Shown here in pieces: positions 52,598 through 61,259 of a DNA stretch of 64,000 bases (positions are counted from its first letter, which is position 1; every line of letters starts with the position of its first letter). Below the pieces are notes generated by a model. That model was not told the DNA's origin. It did not search any database and was given only the letters and a program-made list of their open reading frames with translations. The stretch comes from Clostridia bacterium (lineage in GTDB: Bacteria; Bacillota; Clostridia; UBA1381), in assembly GCA_017415105.1 (NCBI GenBank), contig JAFQJD010000006.1:1-64000 (forward strand), given 5' to 3'. Made by a program: the position numbers and the translations under genes.

Positions 52598-54706
52598 ATA
52601 AAAGTTATAATCGCAGAGAAGCCGAGCCTTGCCCGTAATATTGCGGCAAGTATCGGGAATATGAAAAGAGCTGACGGATATTTGATTGGTGGGGAATACA
52701 TAATTACGTGGGTTTTCGGCCACTTGTTTTCGTTGGCTGATATTGAATATTATTCTCCGAACCCCGACGGAACTAACCGATGGTCGATAAAGAATATTCC
52801 GTGTTTCCCCGAAAAGTTTGTGTTTGAGCTGAAAAAAGACCAGAGAACAAAGCAGGTTGATCCGGGTGTTAAAAAACAGTTTGAGACGATAAAAGCACTT
52901 ATCGGTCGTGACGATGTTGATATGATAATAAACGCAGGCGATGCCGACCGTGAGGGTGAAATAATAATCAGAATATGTGTTGAGGAGGCAAACTCAAACG
53001 GAAAACCCTTCAAGAGGTTGTGGCTACCTGACCAGACCCCCGAAACAATACGTCAGGCACTTTCAGAAATGAAAGACGAAAGCGAATATGAAAACCTTGC
53101 AAACGAGGGTTATGCAAGAACGTATATTGACTGGCTTTACGGTGTGAATCTTACACGTTTTGCTACGCTCAAAAACGGTAAGCTTTTAAGAGTGGGACGT
53201 GTTATTGTGCCGATAGTTAAAGCTATTTATGACCGTGATATGGCAATCCGTAACTTTAAGCCGGAGATATACTACGGAATAGTGAGTAAAGCCATTACAA
53301 ACGGTGAAGAAATCGAGCTTACCAGTAAGGAAAAGTTCGATAAGAATGAGTTTTCAAAGGCACAGGCACTTTGTGATAAATACAATGCATCAGATGCGAT
53401 AGTAATTGAAAAAAAGAAAAAGAAAGATACTTTAAAACCGGGCAAGCTGTATTCGCTTACAAAGCTTCAGAATGTGCTCGGCAAAAAATATAAAATGTCA
53501 ATGGAACAGAGCCTGAAAATAGTTCAGGACTTGTACGAAAAAGGGTACGTGACATATCCGAGAACGAACTCGGAATATCTTGCAACTGCGGAAAAGGACA
53601 AGATAAAAACAATACTTACTTCAGTTTCAAAGATAGGCTATCCCGTAAAATTCAAGGATGGAAAGACCATATTTGACGATTCAAAGATTGAATCGCATTC
53701 AGCACTTACGCCGACATATAAAATACCGAAAAAGGACAGCTTAAGTCCGGATGAATATACTGTTTATTCGACCATAATGCGTAGGTTTGTTGCGGTATTC
53801 TGTGCAGAGGATTGTGTGGTTGAAAAAACTGAAATTAAGATTGATGTCGGTGGATTTGAGGAGTTCACCTTAAAAGGAACGGTCATCGCAGAGCCGGGCT
53901 GGACAAAGTATGATGACTATTCTAAAAAGGACAAAATTTTGCCCAAGCTTGAAAAGGGCGATAAAATCAATGTGGATTTTAAGCCCACAGAAAAGGAAAC
54001 ACAGCCACCCAAGCATTATACAATAGAAACCCTTAATAACTATCTCAAAAACCCGTTTAAGGAGGACAAAAAGAAAGCCTCGGAGGATGATAGTGATGAG
54101 GAAGAATACAGAGCAATTTTTGAGGGACTTGAGCTTGGAACAGAAGCAACAAGAACAGGCATAATAGATAACGCAAAAAAGAGCGGATACATTGAGCTGA
54201 AAAAGGACGTATATAAAATTCTGCCTGACGGCGAAAATCTGATAGAGTCACTTATCAGAATGAATATAAGTATGGATAAATACAAAACGGCAGAGGTTGG
54301 TAAAGCTCTCAAGAAGGTTTTTAGGGGAGAGTTTACTATAGACGACAGTATAGCTATTGCAAAGAGTGAAATAAAAACGGTTTTTGCAAAAAAGAACGTG
54401 CCGCCGGAGCTTGATACAGATGACGGATTTATCGGCGATATTATCGGTAAATGCCCGATGTGCGGTGCTGATGTAATACGCACAAGTTTTGGCTATGGCT
54501 GTTCGGGATATAAGGAGAATGGCTGTAAATTCGGAATAAAGAATGTTATCTGTTCAAGAGTTATATCAAAAGCCAATGTACAAAAAATGCTCGAAACAGG
54601 AATAAGCTACAAGATAGACGGTTTTGTTTCGCCAAAAAGCGGAAAAACATTCCAGGCGTATCTGAAACTTGAAAGCGGCAGAGCAGTATTTGATTTTAAC
54701 GACTAA
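52598..54706 (+). CDS. topB: DNA topoisomerase III (type IA) with an apparent ATA start codon
   Basis: About 702 residues. The N-terminal Toprim motif KVIIAEKPSLARNIAASIG starts immediately after an ATA at 52598. In-frame upstream codons back to the stop at 52553 contain no ATG, GTG, TTG or CTG, and the first internal ATG (52661) would delete this essential motif. GGGG lies 8 nt before the ATA. Further motifs are ADREGEIIIR, the catalytic Tyr320 in TYPRTNSEYL, and a C-terminal Cys cluster (CPMCGADVIRTSFGYGC...C). The enzyme relaxes or decatenates single-stranded DNA. The start is either a genuine AUA initiation or a one-base change of ATG. It follows the small membrane gene by 42 nt. Confidence 0.92.
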   Translation: MKVIIAEKPSLARNIAASIGNMKRADGYLIGGEYIITWVFGHLFSLADIEYYSPNPDGTNRWSIKNIPCFPEKFVFELKKDQRTKQVDPGVKKQFETIKALIGRDDVDMIINAGDADREGEIIIRICVEEANSNGKPFKRLWLPDQTPETIRQALSEMKDESEYENLANEGYARTYIDWLYGVNLTRFATLKNGKLLRVGRVIVPIVKAIYDRDMAIRNFKPEIYYGIVSKAITNGEEIELTSKEKFDKNEFSKAQALCDKYNASDAIVIEKKKKKDTLKPGKLYSLTKLQNVLGKKYKMSMEQSLKIVQDLYEKGYVTYPRTNSEYLATAEKDKIKTILTSVSKIGYPVKFKDGKTIFDDSKIESHSALTPTYKIPKKDSLSPDEYTVYSTIMRRFVAVFCAEDCVVEKTEIKIDVGGFEEFTLKGTVIAEPGWTKYDDYSKKDKILPKLEKGDKINVDFKPTEKETQPPKHYTIETLNNYLKNPFKEDKKKASEDDSDEEEYRAIFEGLELGTEATRTGIIDNAKKSGYIELKKDVYKILPDGENLIESLIRMNISMDKYKTAEVGKALKKVFRGEFTIDDSIAIAKSEIKTVFAKKNVPPELDTDDGFIGDIIGKCPMCGADVIRTSFGYGCSGYKENGCKFGIKNVICSRVISKANVQKMLETGISYKIDGFVSPKSGKTFQAYLKLESGRAVFDFND

Positions 54707-54753
54707 AAATCTGAATTTTAAACTTTTTAATATGTATGGAAAGGAATATAGAT

Positions 54754-55626
54754 ATGTACTTATCCGATAAATGGGAAGATTACAGAATAATAGACGCATC
54801 AGGCGGTGAAAAGCTTGAGTACTGGGGTAAATACCTTCTGCGTCGTCCTGACCCGATTGCGGTGTGGGATGATAAGGTGGATATTGCACGCTGGAACAAG
54901 GTTGATGCGTGGTATCACCGTTCAAACAAAGGCGGCGGAAGCTGGCAGGTGTTTAATAAATCAATCCCTGAAAAGTGGCAGATAAAATACCGTGACCTTG
55001 TGTTCAATGTCCGCCCGACAGGGTTCAAGCATACGGGACTGTTCCCCGAACAGGCGGTTAACTGGGATTTTATATCAGACCTTATAAAGTCGGCAAACCG
55101 ACCGATAAAGGTGCTTAATCTGTTTGCATATACAGGCGGTGCAACGGTCAGTGCATTGGCATCAGGTGCTGAGGTGTGTCACGTTGATGCATCAAAGGGC
55201 ATTGTCACATGGGCAAAAGAAAACGTTGTATCATCAGGACTTGGCGATGCAAAGGTCAGATATATTGTAGATGATGTTGTGAAGTTTGTAAAACGTGAAA
55301 TCAGGCGTGGCAACAAATATGATGGAATAATAATGGACCCGCCATCTTACGGCAGAGGTCCGTCGGGTGAAATGTGGAAGATTGAAGATGCACTCTATCC
55401 TCTTATCTGCGACTGTATGGAAATACTTTCGGATAATCCGTTGTTTCTGCTTATAAACTCATACACCACCGGACTCTCGGCAACGGTATTGAAGAATGTA
55501 ATGACAGTAACTGCACAGAAAAAATTCGGCGGTGAATTTGATGCAGACGAGATAGGATTGCCGATAGAATCAAACGGACTCGTTCTGCCGTGCGGAATAA
55601 CCGGCAGATGGTACAGAAAGGACTGA
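54754..55626 (+). CDS. SAM-dependent rRNA methyltransferase-like protein (RlmI/YccW-type domain)
   Basis: 290 residues. The SAM-binding motif is VLNLFAYTGGATVSALASGA followed by VDASKGIVTWAKEN, and the catalytic-type motif IIMDPPSYGRGPSGEMWK is characteristic of class I RNA cytosine methyltransferases of the RlmI/RlmK group. The N-terminal 110 residues form a beta-rich domain instead of a PUA domain. ATG 54754 is preferred because AAAGGA lies 9 nt upstream; the ATG at 54736 precedes it but overlaps that site. Probable 23S rRNA modification. It is followed 4 nt later by coaBC. Confidence 0.85.
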   Translation: MYLSDKWEDYRIIDASGGEKLEYWGKYLLRRPDPIAVWDDKVDIARWNKVDAWYHRSNKGGGSWQVFNKSIPEKWQIKYRDLVFNVRPTGFKHTGLFPEQAVNWDFISDLIKSANRPIKVLNLFAYTGGATVSALASGAEVCHVDASKGIVTWAKENVVSSGLGDAKVRYIVDDVVKFVKREIRRGNKYDGIIMDPPSYGRGPSGEMWKIEDALYPLICDCMEILSDNPLFLLINSYTTGLSATVLKNVMTVTAQKKFGGEFDADEIGLPIESNGLVLPCGITGRWYRKD

Positions 55627-55630
55627 TGAT

Positions 55631-56827
55631 ATGCTAAAAGGAAAAACAGTTGTGCTTGGTGTTACAGGTTCTGTTGCGGCGTATAAGACCGCAAACCTTG
55701 CACGTATGATAAAGAAGCTTGGCGGTAATGTTCATGTGCTTATGACAAAGAATGCAGAGAATTTTATAAATCCATTCACATTTGAAACACTTACGCAGAA
55801 CAAGTGTCTTGTGGATACATTCGACCGCAATTTTCAGTACAGTGTCGAGCACGTTGCAATTGCAAAGCAGGCAGATGTTGTTATGATAGCACCGGCAAGT
55901 GCGAATGTAATCGGCAAGATTGCAAACGGAATTGCTGATGATATGCTAACAACTACTGTTATGGCGTGCCCGTGTACAAAGATAATAGCACCGGCAATGA
56001 ACCATAATATGTACCATAACCCGATAGTGCAGGATAATATAGAAAAGCTTAAGAGATTCGGATATACTATAGTTGCCCCGGCTCACGGGATGCTTGCAAA
56101 CGGTGATATGGGGGACGGCAGAATGCCTGATGAAGAGGAGCTTCTGGAATACATTCTCCGTGAGGTAAGCCATGAGAAGGATATGGCAGGCAAGCGTGTG
56201 CTTGTAACTGCAGGAGCAACACGTGAGGCGATTGATCCGGTGCGGTTTATAACAAACCGTTCAACCGGCAAAATGGGCATAGAGCTTGCACGTGCGGCGA
56301 TGTACCGTGGTGCGGAAGTTACACTTGTTAAGGGTGCAACTGAGGTCAAAGCACCGATGTTTGTTGATGTGGTTAATGTGGAATCTGCGGAGGATATGTA
56401 TAATGCAGTGGAAAAGCACGCACCAGACTGTGATATAATAATAAAGGCGGCGGCAGTGGCTGATTATACGCCTAAAACCGTTGCAGAGCAAAAAATCAAA
56501 AAATCAGACGGTGACAGTGTGATTGAACTGACACGCACAAAGGATATTTTAAAGTCGCTTGGCGCAGCAAAAAAGGCAGGTCAGTTCATATGCGGTTTTT
56601 CAATGGAAACAGAAAATCTGCTTGAGAACTCAACCAGAAAGCTTGAGTCAAAAAATGCCGATATGATTTGTGCAAACTCTCTTACAGACGAGGGGGCAGG
56701 CTTTGGTGTTGATACCAACGTAATAACACTCATAACAAAAGAGGGGGCAGAAAAACTCCCGAAGCTTTCAAAGTTTGAGTGTGCAAACGCAATACTTGAC
56801 ACAATTATAAAAGGAGAAAACGCATAA
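55631..56827 (+). CDS. coaBC: Bifunctional phosphopantothenoylcysteine decarboxylase/synthase
   Basis: 398 residues, the usual length of CoaBC. The N-terminal CoaC flavoprotein half includes VVLGVTGSVAAYKTANL, MIAPASANVIGKIANGIADD and the PAMNHNMYHNP motif. The C-terminal CoaB half begins at about residue 185 with KRVLVTAGATREAIDPVRFI and TNRSTGKMG, then AAAVADY and KIKK. It makes 4'-phosphopantetheine from 4'-phosphopantothenate and cysteine in CoA synthesis. AAAGGA precedes ATG 55631. Its TAATG overlap with trmB indicates translational coupling. No unusual feature. Confidence 0.97.
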   Translation: MLKGKTVVLGVTGSVAAYKTANLARMIKKLGGNVHVLMTKNAENFINPFTFETLTQNKCLVDTFDRNFQYSVEHVAIAKQADVVMIAPASANVIGKIANGIADDMLTTTVMACPCTKIIAPAMNHNMYHNPIVQDNIEKLKRFGYTIVAPAHGMLANGDMGDGRMPDEEELLEYILREVSHEKDMAGKRVLVTAGATREAIDPVRFITNRSTGKMGIELARAAMYRGAEVTLVKGATEVKAPMFVDVVNVESAEDMYNAVEKHAPDCDIIIKAAAVADYTPKTVAEQKIKKSDGDSVIELTRTKDILKSLGAAKKAGQFICGFSMETENLLENSTRKLESKNADMICANSLTDEGAGFGVDTNVITLITKEGAEKLPKLSKFECANAILDTIIKGENA

Positions 56828-57462
56828 TGCGAATGAGAAAAAAGAAAAACTGTGCCGCAAGAATTGAGCGGTGCGGTGATATACGCATAACTGACCCTGA
56901 AGCTCACAAGGGTAAATGGAACGAAGTTTTTGGGAACGATAACCCCATACACGTTGAAATCGGATGCGGTAAGGGCAGCTTTGTTGTGGGTATGGCAAAG
57001 ATGTACCCTGACGTGAACTTTATCGCAATTGAAAAGGTTGAGGACGTCATAGTTATGGCAATGGAAAAGGCGATAGAAAACGAGGTAAAAAACGTACTTT
57101 TTATGGACCTTGACGCCGAACGTATTGAGGACTTTTTTGAAAAAGGCGAGATTGAAAGAATTTACTTAAACTTCTCGGACCCGTGGAAAAAGAGCAAGCA
57201 GGCAAAACGCCGTCTTACTCACAAAAATTTCCTTGACCGATACAAAAAGGTACTTAACAGCGGCGACTTTATATGGTTTAAGACTGACAACCGTAAACTC
57301 TTTGAGTTTTCACTCAACTCATTCTGTGCAGAAGGGTTCAGATTACAAAATATAACTCTTGATTTACACGATTCGGGATTTACTGGCAATGTTATAACCG
57401 AATACGAGCAACGGTTTATAGATTTGGGACAGCCGATATACAGGTTAGAGGCTACATTTTAA
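56827..57462 (+). CDS. trmB: tRNA (guanine-N7-)-methyltransferase
   Basis: 211 residues, normal for TrmB. The SAM site is HVEIGCGKGSFVVGMAKMYP, with FIAIEKVEDVIVMAMEKA following, the catalytic motif LNFSDPWKKSKQAKRRLTH and a C-terminal YEQRFIDLGQPIYRLE. It methylates G46 in tRNA variable loops. The start overlaps the coaBC stop (TAATG), with AAAGGAG just upstream. A long perfect palindromic terminator follows, shared with spo0A on the other strand. Confidence 0.97.
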   Translation: MRMRKKKNCAARIERCGDIRITDPEAHKGKWNEVFGNDNPIHVEIGCGKGSFVVGMAKMYPDVNFIAIEKVEDVIVMAMEKAIENEVKNVLFMDLDAERIEDFFEKGEIERIYLNFSDPWKKSKQAKRRLTHKNFLDRYKKVLNSGDFIWFKTDNRKLFEFSLNSFCAEGFRLQNITLDLHDSGFTGNVITEYEQRFIDLGQPIYRLEATF

Positions 57463-57464
57463 TA

Positions 57465-57499
57465 CAATCTAAAAAAGGGCATTGCCCTTTTTTAGATTG
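57465..57499. terminator. Bidirectional terminator between trmB and spo0A
   Basis: CAATCTAAAAAAGGGCA and its complement TGCCCTTTTTTAGATTG form a nearly perfect palindrome with A and T tracts inside the stem. The spo0A stop codon (57492-57494) lies in the stem. Confidence 0.9.
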
Positions 57500-58268
57500 C
57501 AATATTATGTTTCAGTCTCAAACGTAAATCGTCTGCAAGCATAGCTATGTATTCGGAGTTAGTGGGGTATCCGTGACAGGCATTTTCGGGGGAAACACCG
57601 AAAATGTCATAAATCACCTTTTTGTTTCCTCTGTTCCACGATACCTTGATTGCGTGGCGGATGGACCGTTCAATGCACTGTGGTGATTTGTTGTATTTTT
57701 TCGCAACCATCGGGTAAAGCTTTCGTGTTATCGGGTCAAGTGTCGATATGTCATCTATCGCAAATTTGAGTGATGAACGGATATAATTGTAGCCGTTAAG
57801 ATGTGCCGGCACGCCCATACAGTGCAGGAAATGTGTAATCTTAACATCAATACTGTCATTTGAGGGTGGAGTGACGGGTGATACAGAACTCTCATCTGCA
57901 AGCTCTGCGATTGTATTACATATCTCTGAATATGACTGTGGCTTTATCATAAAATAATCAGCACCATGGCTTCCGGCACTTTTTATCATACTTGGGGTTA
58001 TTGTGAGTGAGTTTATTATGACAAATGGCTTTGGCTTTTTATAGCTGTTTTTTAAATGTCTCAGAAATCCCATAACATCAAATCCCGGCATAAGAAAGTC
58101 AGTTATTATAAAAGTCGGGTTTATAATTTCAAGCATCCTGAGCACCGATGCACCGTCCGTTACATAGGCGGCGTCGAAAAATGCCGGGTGCGATTTTGCG
58201 GTATCTGTGAGACCGTGTGCGTATTCCTCATCTTTGTCAATTATGAGGAGTGTGATTTGTTTTTTCAT
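57492..58268 (-). CDS. spo0A: Sporulation response regulator Spo0A
   Basis: 258 residues: an N-terminal receiver (1-125) with the acidic pocket DKDEE, phospho-acceptor Asp in IITDFLMPGFD and a Lys in YFMIKP; then a C-terminal Spo0A DNA-binding domain (from about 145) with ITHFLHCMGVPAHLNGYNYI, CIERSIRHAIKVSWNRGN and GYPTNSEYIAMLADDL. Phosphorylated Spo0A switches cells to sporulation. The receiver is more divergent than the DNA-binding half (D-K-D-E-E in place of a plain DD pair). GGAGAAA precedes ATG 58268. It indicates a spore-former or a lineage descended from one. Confidence 0.95.
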   Translation of the reverse strand: MKKQITLLIIDKDEEYAHGLTDTAKSHPAFFDAAYVTDGASVLRMLEIINPTFIITDFLMPGFDVMGFLRHLKNSYKKPKPFVIINSLTITPSMIKSAGSHGADYFMIKPQSYSEICNTIAELADESSVSPVTPPSNDSIDVKITHFLHCMGVPAHLNGYNYIRSSLKFAIDDISTLDPITRKLYPMVAKKYNKSPQCIERSIRHAIKVSWNRGNKKVIYDIFGVSPENACHGYPTNSEYIAMLADDLRLRLKHNIAI

Positions 58269-58427
58269 TTAAGTTTCTCCTTTTTTTGAAATCTGTTGAA
58301 AGTATATCATCAAATATGCACGAAATCAATAGAAAAACAGGAACTGTAAAGAACTTTTAAACTCACCTACACGGAGTTACAAAATGTTGTTTTTTGTGTC
58401 CGGATATGACAATTTTTACGAACGAAA

Positions 58428-58457
58428 AAATCAGCTCTGCAACGGCAGAGCTGATTT
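58428..58457 (-). terminator. Terminator of the minus-strand lipoprotein gene
   Basis: AAATCAGCTCTGC - AACG - GCAGAGCTGATTT is a perfect 13-bp stem. On the minus strand it continues into TTTTTTCG. It lies 10 nt past the lipoprotein stop. Confidence 0.9.
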
Positions 58458-58467
58458 ATAACTGTCA

Positions 58468-59058
58468 TTATTTGTAACTGATAAAGGTATCGACCACTGT
58501 ATTCAGATTTGTCATATTTATATCGTCACCGCCGTTGGGGCTCGATGCTGTAACGATGTATGCTGAACGGTCATCGGCAAAATATACACTCTTGATGCTC
58601 TTGAAATCAGGGTCATTCATTGCGGTGAAGGTGTATTTGTAACCTTCGTACGAGCCGTCTTTGTTGAGCAGGAAGAAGCCTGTTATGTCGATTGAATTAT
58701 CATCCTTTAACATATCCATAAGCTGTGTTTCAGTGTCTATAACCTGTGCATTTGTTGCATACTTTATATTGACTGTGTTAGGATGACCCGAGTCGTTCTG
58801 GATAGTGACGATAACATTATCGGGGTCCTCGTCGTTAATTTCACAGATTTCAGGTAACTGTATTGAATACGCATTATCTTTGCCCTGATACAGTGTATGA
58901 CCTTCAAGCAGTGCGTAATCACCAAGGACTGTCTGTACTGCTGCCGGTTTTTCGACCGGTACAGGTGTGGGTGCTACCTCTGCTGTCATTGAACAGCCTG
59001 AAAATGCGGCTGTGATAAGTGCCGTTGCTATTGTGGTATATACTATGTTTCTCTTCAT
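58468..59058 (-). CDS. Small lipoprotein of unknown function
   Basis: 196 residues with a lipoprotein signal (FSGCSM, Cys21) followed by a short Pro-rich spacer (APTPVPVEKPAAV). The rest is a compact alpha/beta domain: NAYSIQLPEI, VIVTIQNDSGHPNTVNIKYA, GYKYTFTAMND, IKSVYFADDRSAYIVTASSP and DDINMTNLNTVVDTFISYK. This arrangement resembles PsbP/DUF1795-type domains that bind or sense unknown partners at the membrane surface. ATG 59058 has AGGAGG six nt upstream; the longer frame to 59094 lacks one. It lies near spo0A and the YetF-type genes on the same strand, but with its own terminator. Confidence 0.7.
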   Translation of the reverse strand: MKRNIVYTTIATALITAAFSGCSMTAEVAPTPVPVEKPAAVQTVLGDYALLEGHTLYQGKDNAYSIQLPEICEINDEDPDNVIVTIQNDSGHPNTVNIKYATNAQVIDTETQLMDMLKDDNSIDITGFFLLNKDGSYEGYKYTFTAMNDPDFKSIKSVYFADDRSAYIVTASSPNGGDDINMTNLNTVVDTFISYK

Positions 59059-59162
59059 GTAAAACCTCCTGTGGTTTTTGTGTGTTTTTGTCAAAATATC
59101 GCAAAAAACATAACCATTTATATATATAATACACTAAAAGGCATAGTTTGTCAAGGTTTATT

Positions 59163-59543
59163 TCATAATATATTACCTATATGAACTTCTGTGCTGTGTG
59201 GCAGATGCCTGAATAAAAATTCAAGCACATATATTTTTGAAAGTGCATCACTTTTCATTTCGTGCTTTGCAAAGGATTTGAGCTCGGCAAGGTTCATGCG
59301 TATGTTGTCGATTTCAATATGGTCGCCTGTTGCGAGAAAAAACTTTTCAAACTCTGAGAGACTTTTACTGAGCTTGTCAATCTGTTTTTTGGCTGCGTCG
59401 TAGTTTTCGTTATTCACAGACACTTTGATTTCAGTTGTCATATCTGAAAGCTTTTTTGCCTCGGAGGAGAGGTGCTGTGAATAAAAAATACTTCCGGAAA
59501 CTATAACCGCACCAATTATGAGCGTCACTACAAAGCTCTTCAT
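59163..59543 (-). CDS. DUF4363-family membrane-anchored protein
   Basis: 126 residues: one N-terminal membrane helix (FVVTLIIGAVIVSGSIFYS) followed by an all-helical extracytoplasmic part with heptad-like spacing (EAKKLSDMTTEIKVSVNNEN, AKKQIDKLSKSLSEFEKFFL). This matches the DUF4363 type found next to YetF/DUF421 genes in spore-forming Clostridia. It overlaps the upstream DUF421 gene by four bases (ATGA) and is therefore translationally coupled. The function is unknown, possibly in the sporulation membrane. Confidence 0.82.
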   Translation of the reverse strand: MKSFVVTLIIGAVIVSGSIFYSQHLSSEAKKLSDMTTEIKVSVNNENYDAAKKQIDKLSKSLSEFEKFFLATGDHIEIDNIRMNLAELKSFAKHEMKSDALSKIYVLEFLFRHLPHSTEVHIGNIL

Positions 59544-60232
59544 TTCTTTTTACCTGCTCTTTCCTTGAGTTGCATAAACATTTCACCCTCGGCATCCACA
59601 GAAGCAATAAAAACATCCGAAATCTTTTTGGCTCCACGTTTTTTCAGTTCTTTCATAATCTGCTCCTCGGTTTTGCCGGAACGTGCAAGCTCGCACTTGT
59701 TGAACTTGCCGTCCAGTATCACAGTAGAGGGTAATCCCTCGTGACGCACATTTTTGAGTTGTAAATCTTCGACTGTTGCTGCACGTGCGTTATCTTTGGG
59801 AATAACCGAAAGCTTGCCGTTAGTTTCAAGCACAGCAACAAAAACATCTGATATATCAAAACATCCCAGAACCCGAAGCTCCTCTAAAAGGTCACTGAGA
59901 TTAAACCTCTGCTTCATAAGCTCTTTTTCGCATATCACGCCGTTATACACCACTATTGACGGCTCACCCATAAAAAACTTCCGTAATGTTCTGCTTTTTA
60001 TGCTTATATACGAAGTTACAACCTCGGCAAAAAGCAACGTAAGAACAGGGATAATACCGAGAAGCAGCGGTATATCAAGTGACTGCATCGGCACTGTTGC
60101 TACATCTGAAATCATTATTGCGACAACGAGTTCTGATGGCTGCAACTCGCCAATCTGACGCTTGCCCATTATCCGCAGTGAGAAAACTACGGTTGAATAT
60201 AAAATTAAAGTTCGTATTATAATTACCAGCAT
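59540..60232 (-). CDS. YetF/DUF421-family membrane protein
   Basis: 230 residues: three membrane helices at the N-terminus (LVIIIRTLILYSTVVFSLRI; LVVAIMISDVATVPM; PLLLGIIPVLTLLFAEVVTS) with the family signature MGKRQIGELQPSELVVAIMI, then a cytosolic domain (SRTLRKFFMGEPSIVVYNG, LLEELRVLGCFDISDVFVAV) with a second similar half (ISDVFIASVDAEGEMF). Such proteins are spore- or stress-associated in Firmicutes. I place the start at ATG 60232 with GGGAG 8 nt upstream; the frame continues to a TTG at 60262 without a site. It is coupled to the DUF4363 gene. Confidence 0.88.
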   Translation of the reverse strand: MLVIIIRTLILYSTVVFSLRIMGKRQIGELQPSELVVAIMISDVATVPMQSLDIPLLLGIIPVLTLLFAEVVTSYISIKSRTLRKFFMGEPSIVVYNGVICEKELMKQRFNLSDLLEELRVLGCFDISDVFVAVLETNGKLSVIPKDNARAATVEDLQLKNVRHEGLPSTVILDGKFNKCELARSGKTEEQIMKELKKRGAKKISDVFIASVDAEGEMFMQLKERAGKKK

Positions 60233-60305
60233 ATTGCACACTCCCATACGCAGTATCTGCAAAAATATAGGTAATTATTCAGGTTGAATTTTTTTAGAAA
60301 ACCTC

Positions 60306-60334
60306 TTGACAAAACATTGATAAAATGGTAAAAT
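60306..60334 (+). promoter_or_regulatory. Promoter of rpsB-tsf
   Basis: TTGACA (60306-60311), 17 nt, TAAAAT (60329-60334), with a leader of about 106 nt before rpsB. Confidence 0.85.
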
Positions 60335-60356
60335 GATTCGGTATGGAAATACGCAC

Positions 60357-60414
60357 GCATAATGTATGTACCTGTTGCCCATTTGCCGGGGTTGGTGCAT
60401 AGTAAGATTTATGC
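60357..60414 (+). promoter_or_regulatory. Candidate structured leader of rpsB (S2 autoregulation)
   Basis: GCATAA (60357-60362) can pair with TTATGC (60409-60414), closing a 46-nt interior that contains CCATTTGCCGGGG. The closing stem ends just before GGAGGATTTAAA and the real site AAGGAGG of rpsB. Ribosomal protein operons often control themselves through such leaders. The match to a known S2 leader family was not established. Confidence 0.35.
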
Positions 60415-60446
60415 GGAGGATTTAAAAAACAAGGAGGAAATTTAAA

Positions 60447-61226
60447 ATGGCAAACGTAATTTCAATGAAACAGCTTTTAGAAGCAGGTGTTCATTTCGGA
60501 CACCAGACAAGAAGATGGAACCCTAAAATGGCTCCGTACATCTTCACAGAGAGAAATGGTATCTATATCATCGATCTTCAGAAGACAGTTAAGAAGGTAG
60601 AAGAGGCTTACTACTTCGTTCGTGACATCGCTGCAAGCGGTAAGAGCGTATTGTTTGTAGGTACAAAGAAGCAGGCTCAGGACTCAATCAAGGAAGAGGC
60701 AGAGCGTGTAGGTATGTACTACGTTAACAACAGATGGCTCGGCGGTATGCTCACAAACTTCCAGACAATCGAGAAGAGAATCGAAAGACTTGCTCAGATC
60801 AATGCTATGGAAGAAGAGGGCACATTCGATCTTTTGCCGAAGAAGGAAGTTATCAACCTTAAGAACCAGAGAGACAAGCTCGAGAAGAACCTCGGCGGTA
60901 TCAAGGACATGAAGGAGCTTCCGGGCGTTATGTTCGTTGTAGACCCGAGAAAAGAAAAGATTGCTATTTCAGAGGCAAAGAAGCTTGGTATCCCAGTTGT
61001 AGCCATAGTTGATACAAACTGTGATCCGGATGAGGTTGATTACGTAATCCCGGGTAACGACGATGCTATCCGTGCAGTTAAGCTTATCGCTTCAACAATC
61101 TCAAATGCTATCATCGAAGGCAGACAGGGCGAGGACGCTTTAGCAGCAGTTGTTGAGGCTGACGATGAGGAAGTTTCAATGGACGCTGTAGTTGAGACAG
61201 AAGAGCCGGCTGAAGACGCTGAATAA
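60447..61226 (+). CDS. rpsB: 30S ribosomal protein S2
   Basis: 259 residues with all S2 hallmarks: [75 protein letters not shown] and [20 protein letters not shown]. The acidic tail ([21 protein letters not shown]) is common in Firmicutes. AAGGAGG lies 9 nt before ATG 60447. It is co-transcribed with tsf 33 nt downstream. Codon usage differs from the surface-protein genes, with more C-ending codons, as expected for a highly expressed gene. Confidence 0.99.
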   Translation: MANVISMKQLLEAGVHFGHQTRRWNPKMAPYIFTERNGIYIIDLQKTVKKVEEAYYFVRDIAASGKSVLFVGTKKQAQDSIKEEAERVGMYYVNNRWLGGMLTNFQTIEKRIERLAQINAMEEEGTFDLLPKKEVINLKNQRDKLEKNLGGIKDMKELPGVMFVVDPRKEKIAISEAKKLGIPVVAIVDTNCDPDEVDYVIPGNDDAIRAVKLIASTISNAIIEGRQGEDALAAVVEADDEEVSMDAVVETEEPAEDAE

Positions 61227-61259
61227 TATTCGTATATAAAAATATAGGAGGAAATAACA

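Noticed and set aside
52661-54706. ATG 52661 as the topoisomerase III start
   Set aside because: It would remove the conserved first Toprim strand and motif (IIAEKPSLA), which the upstream DNA encodes in frame.
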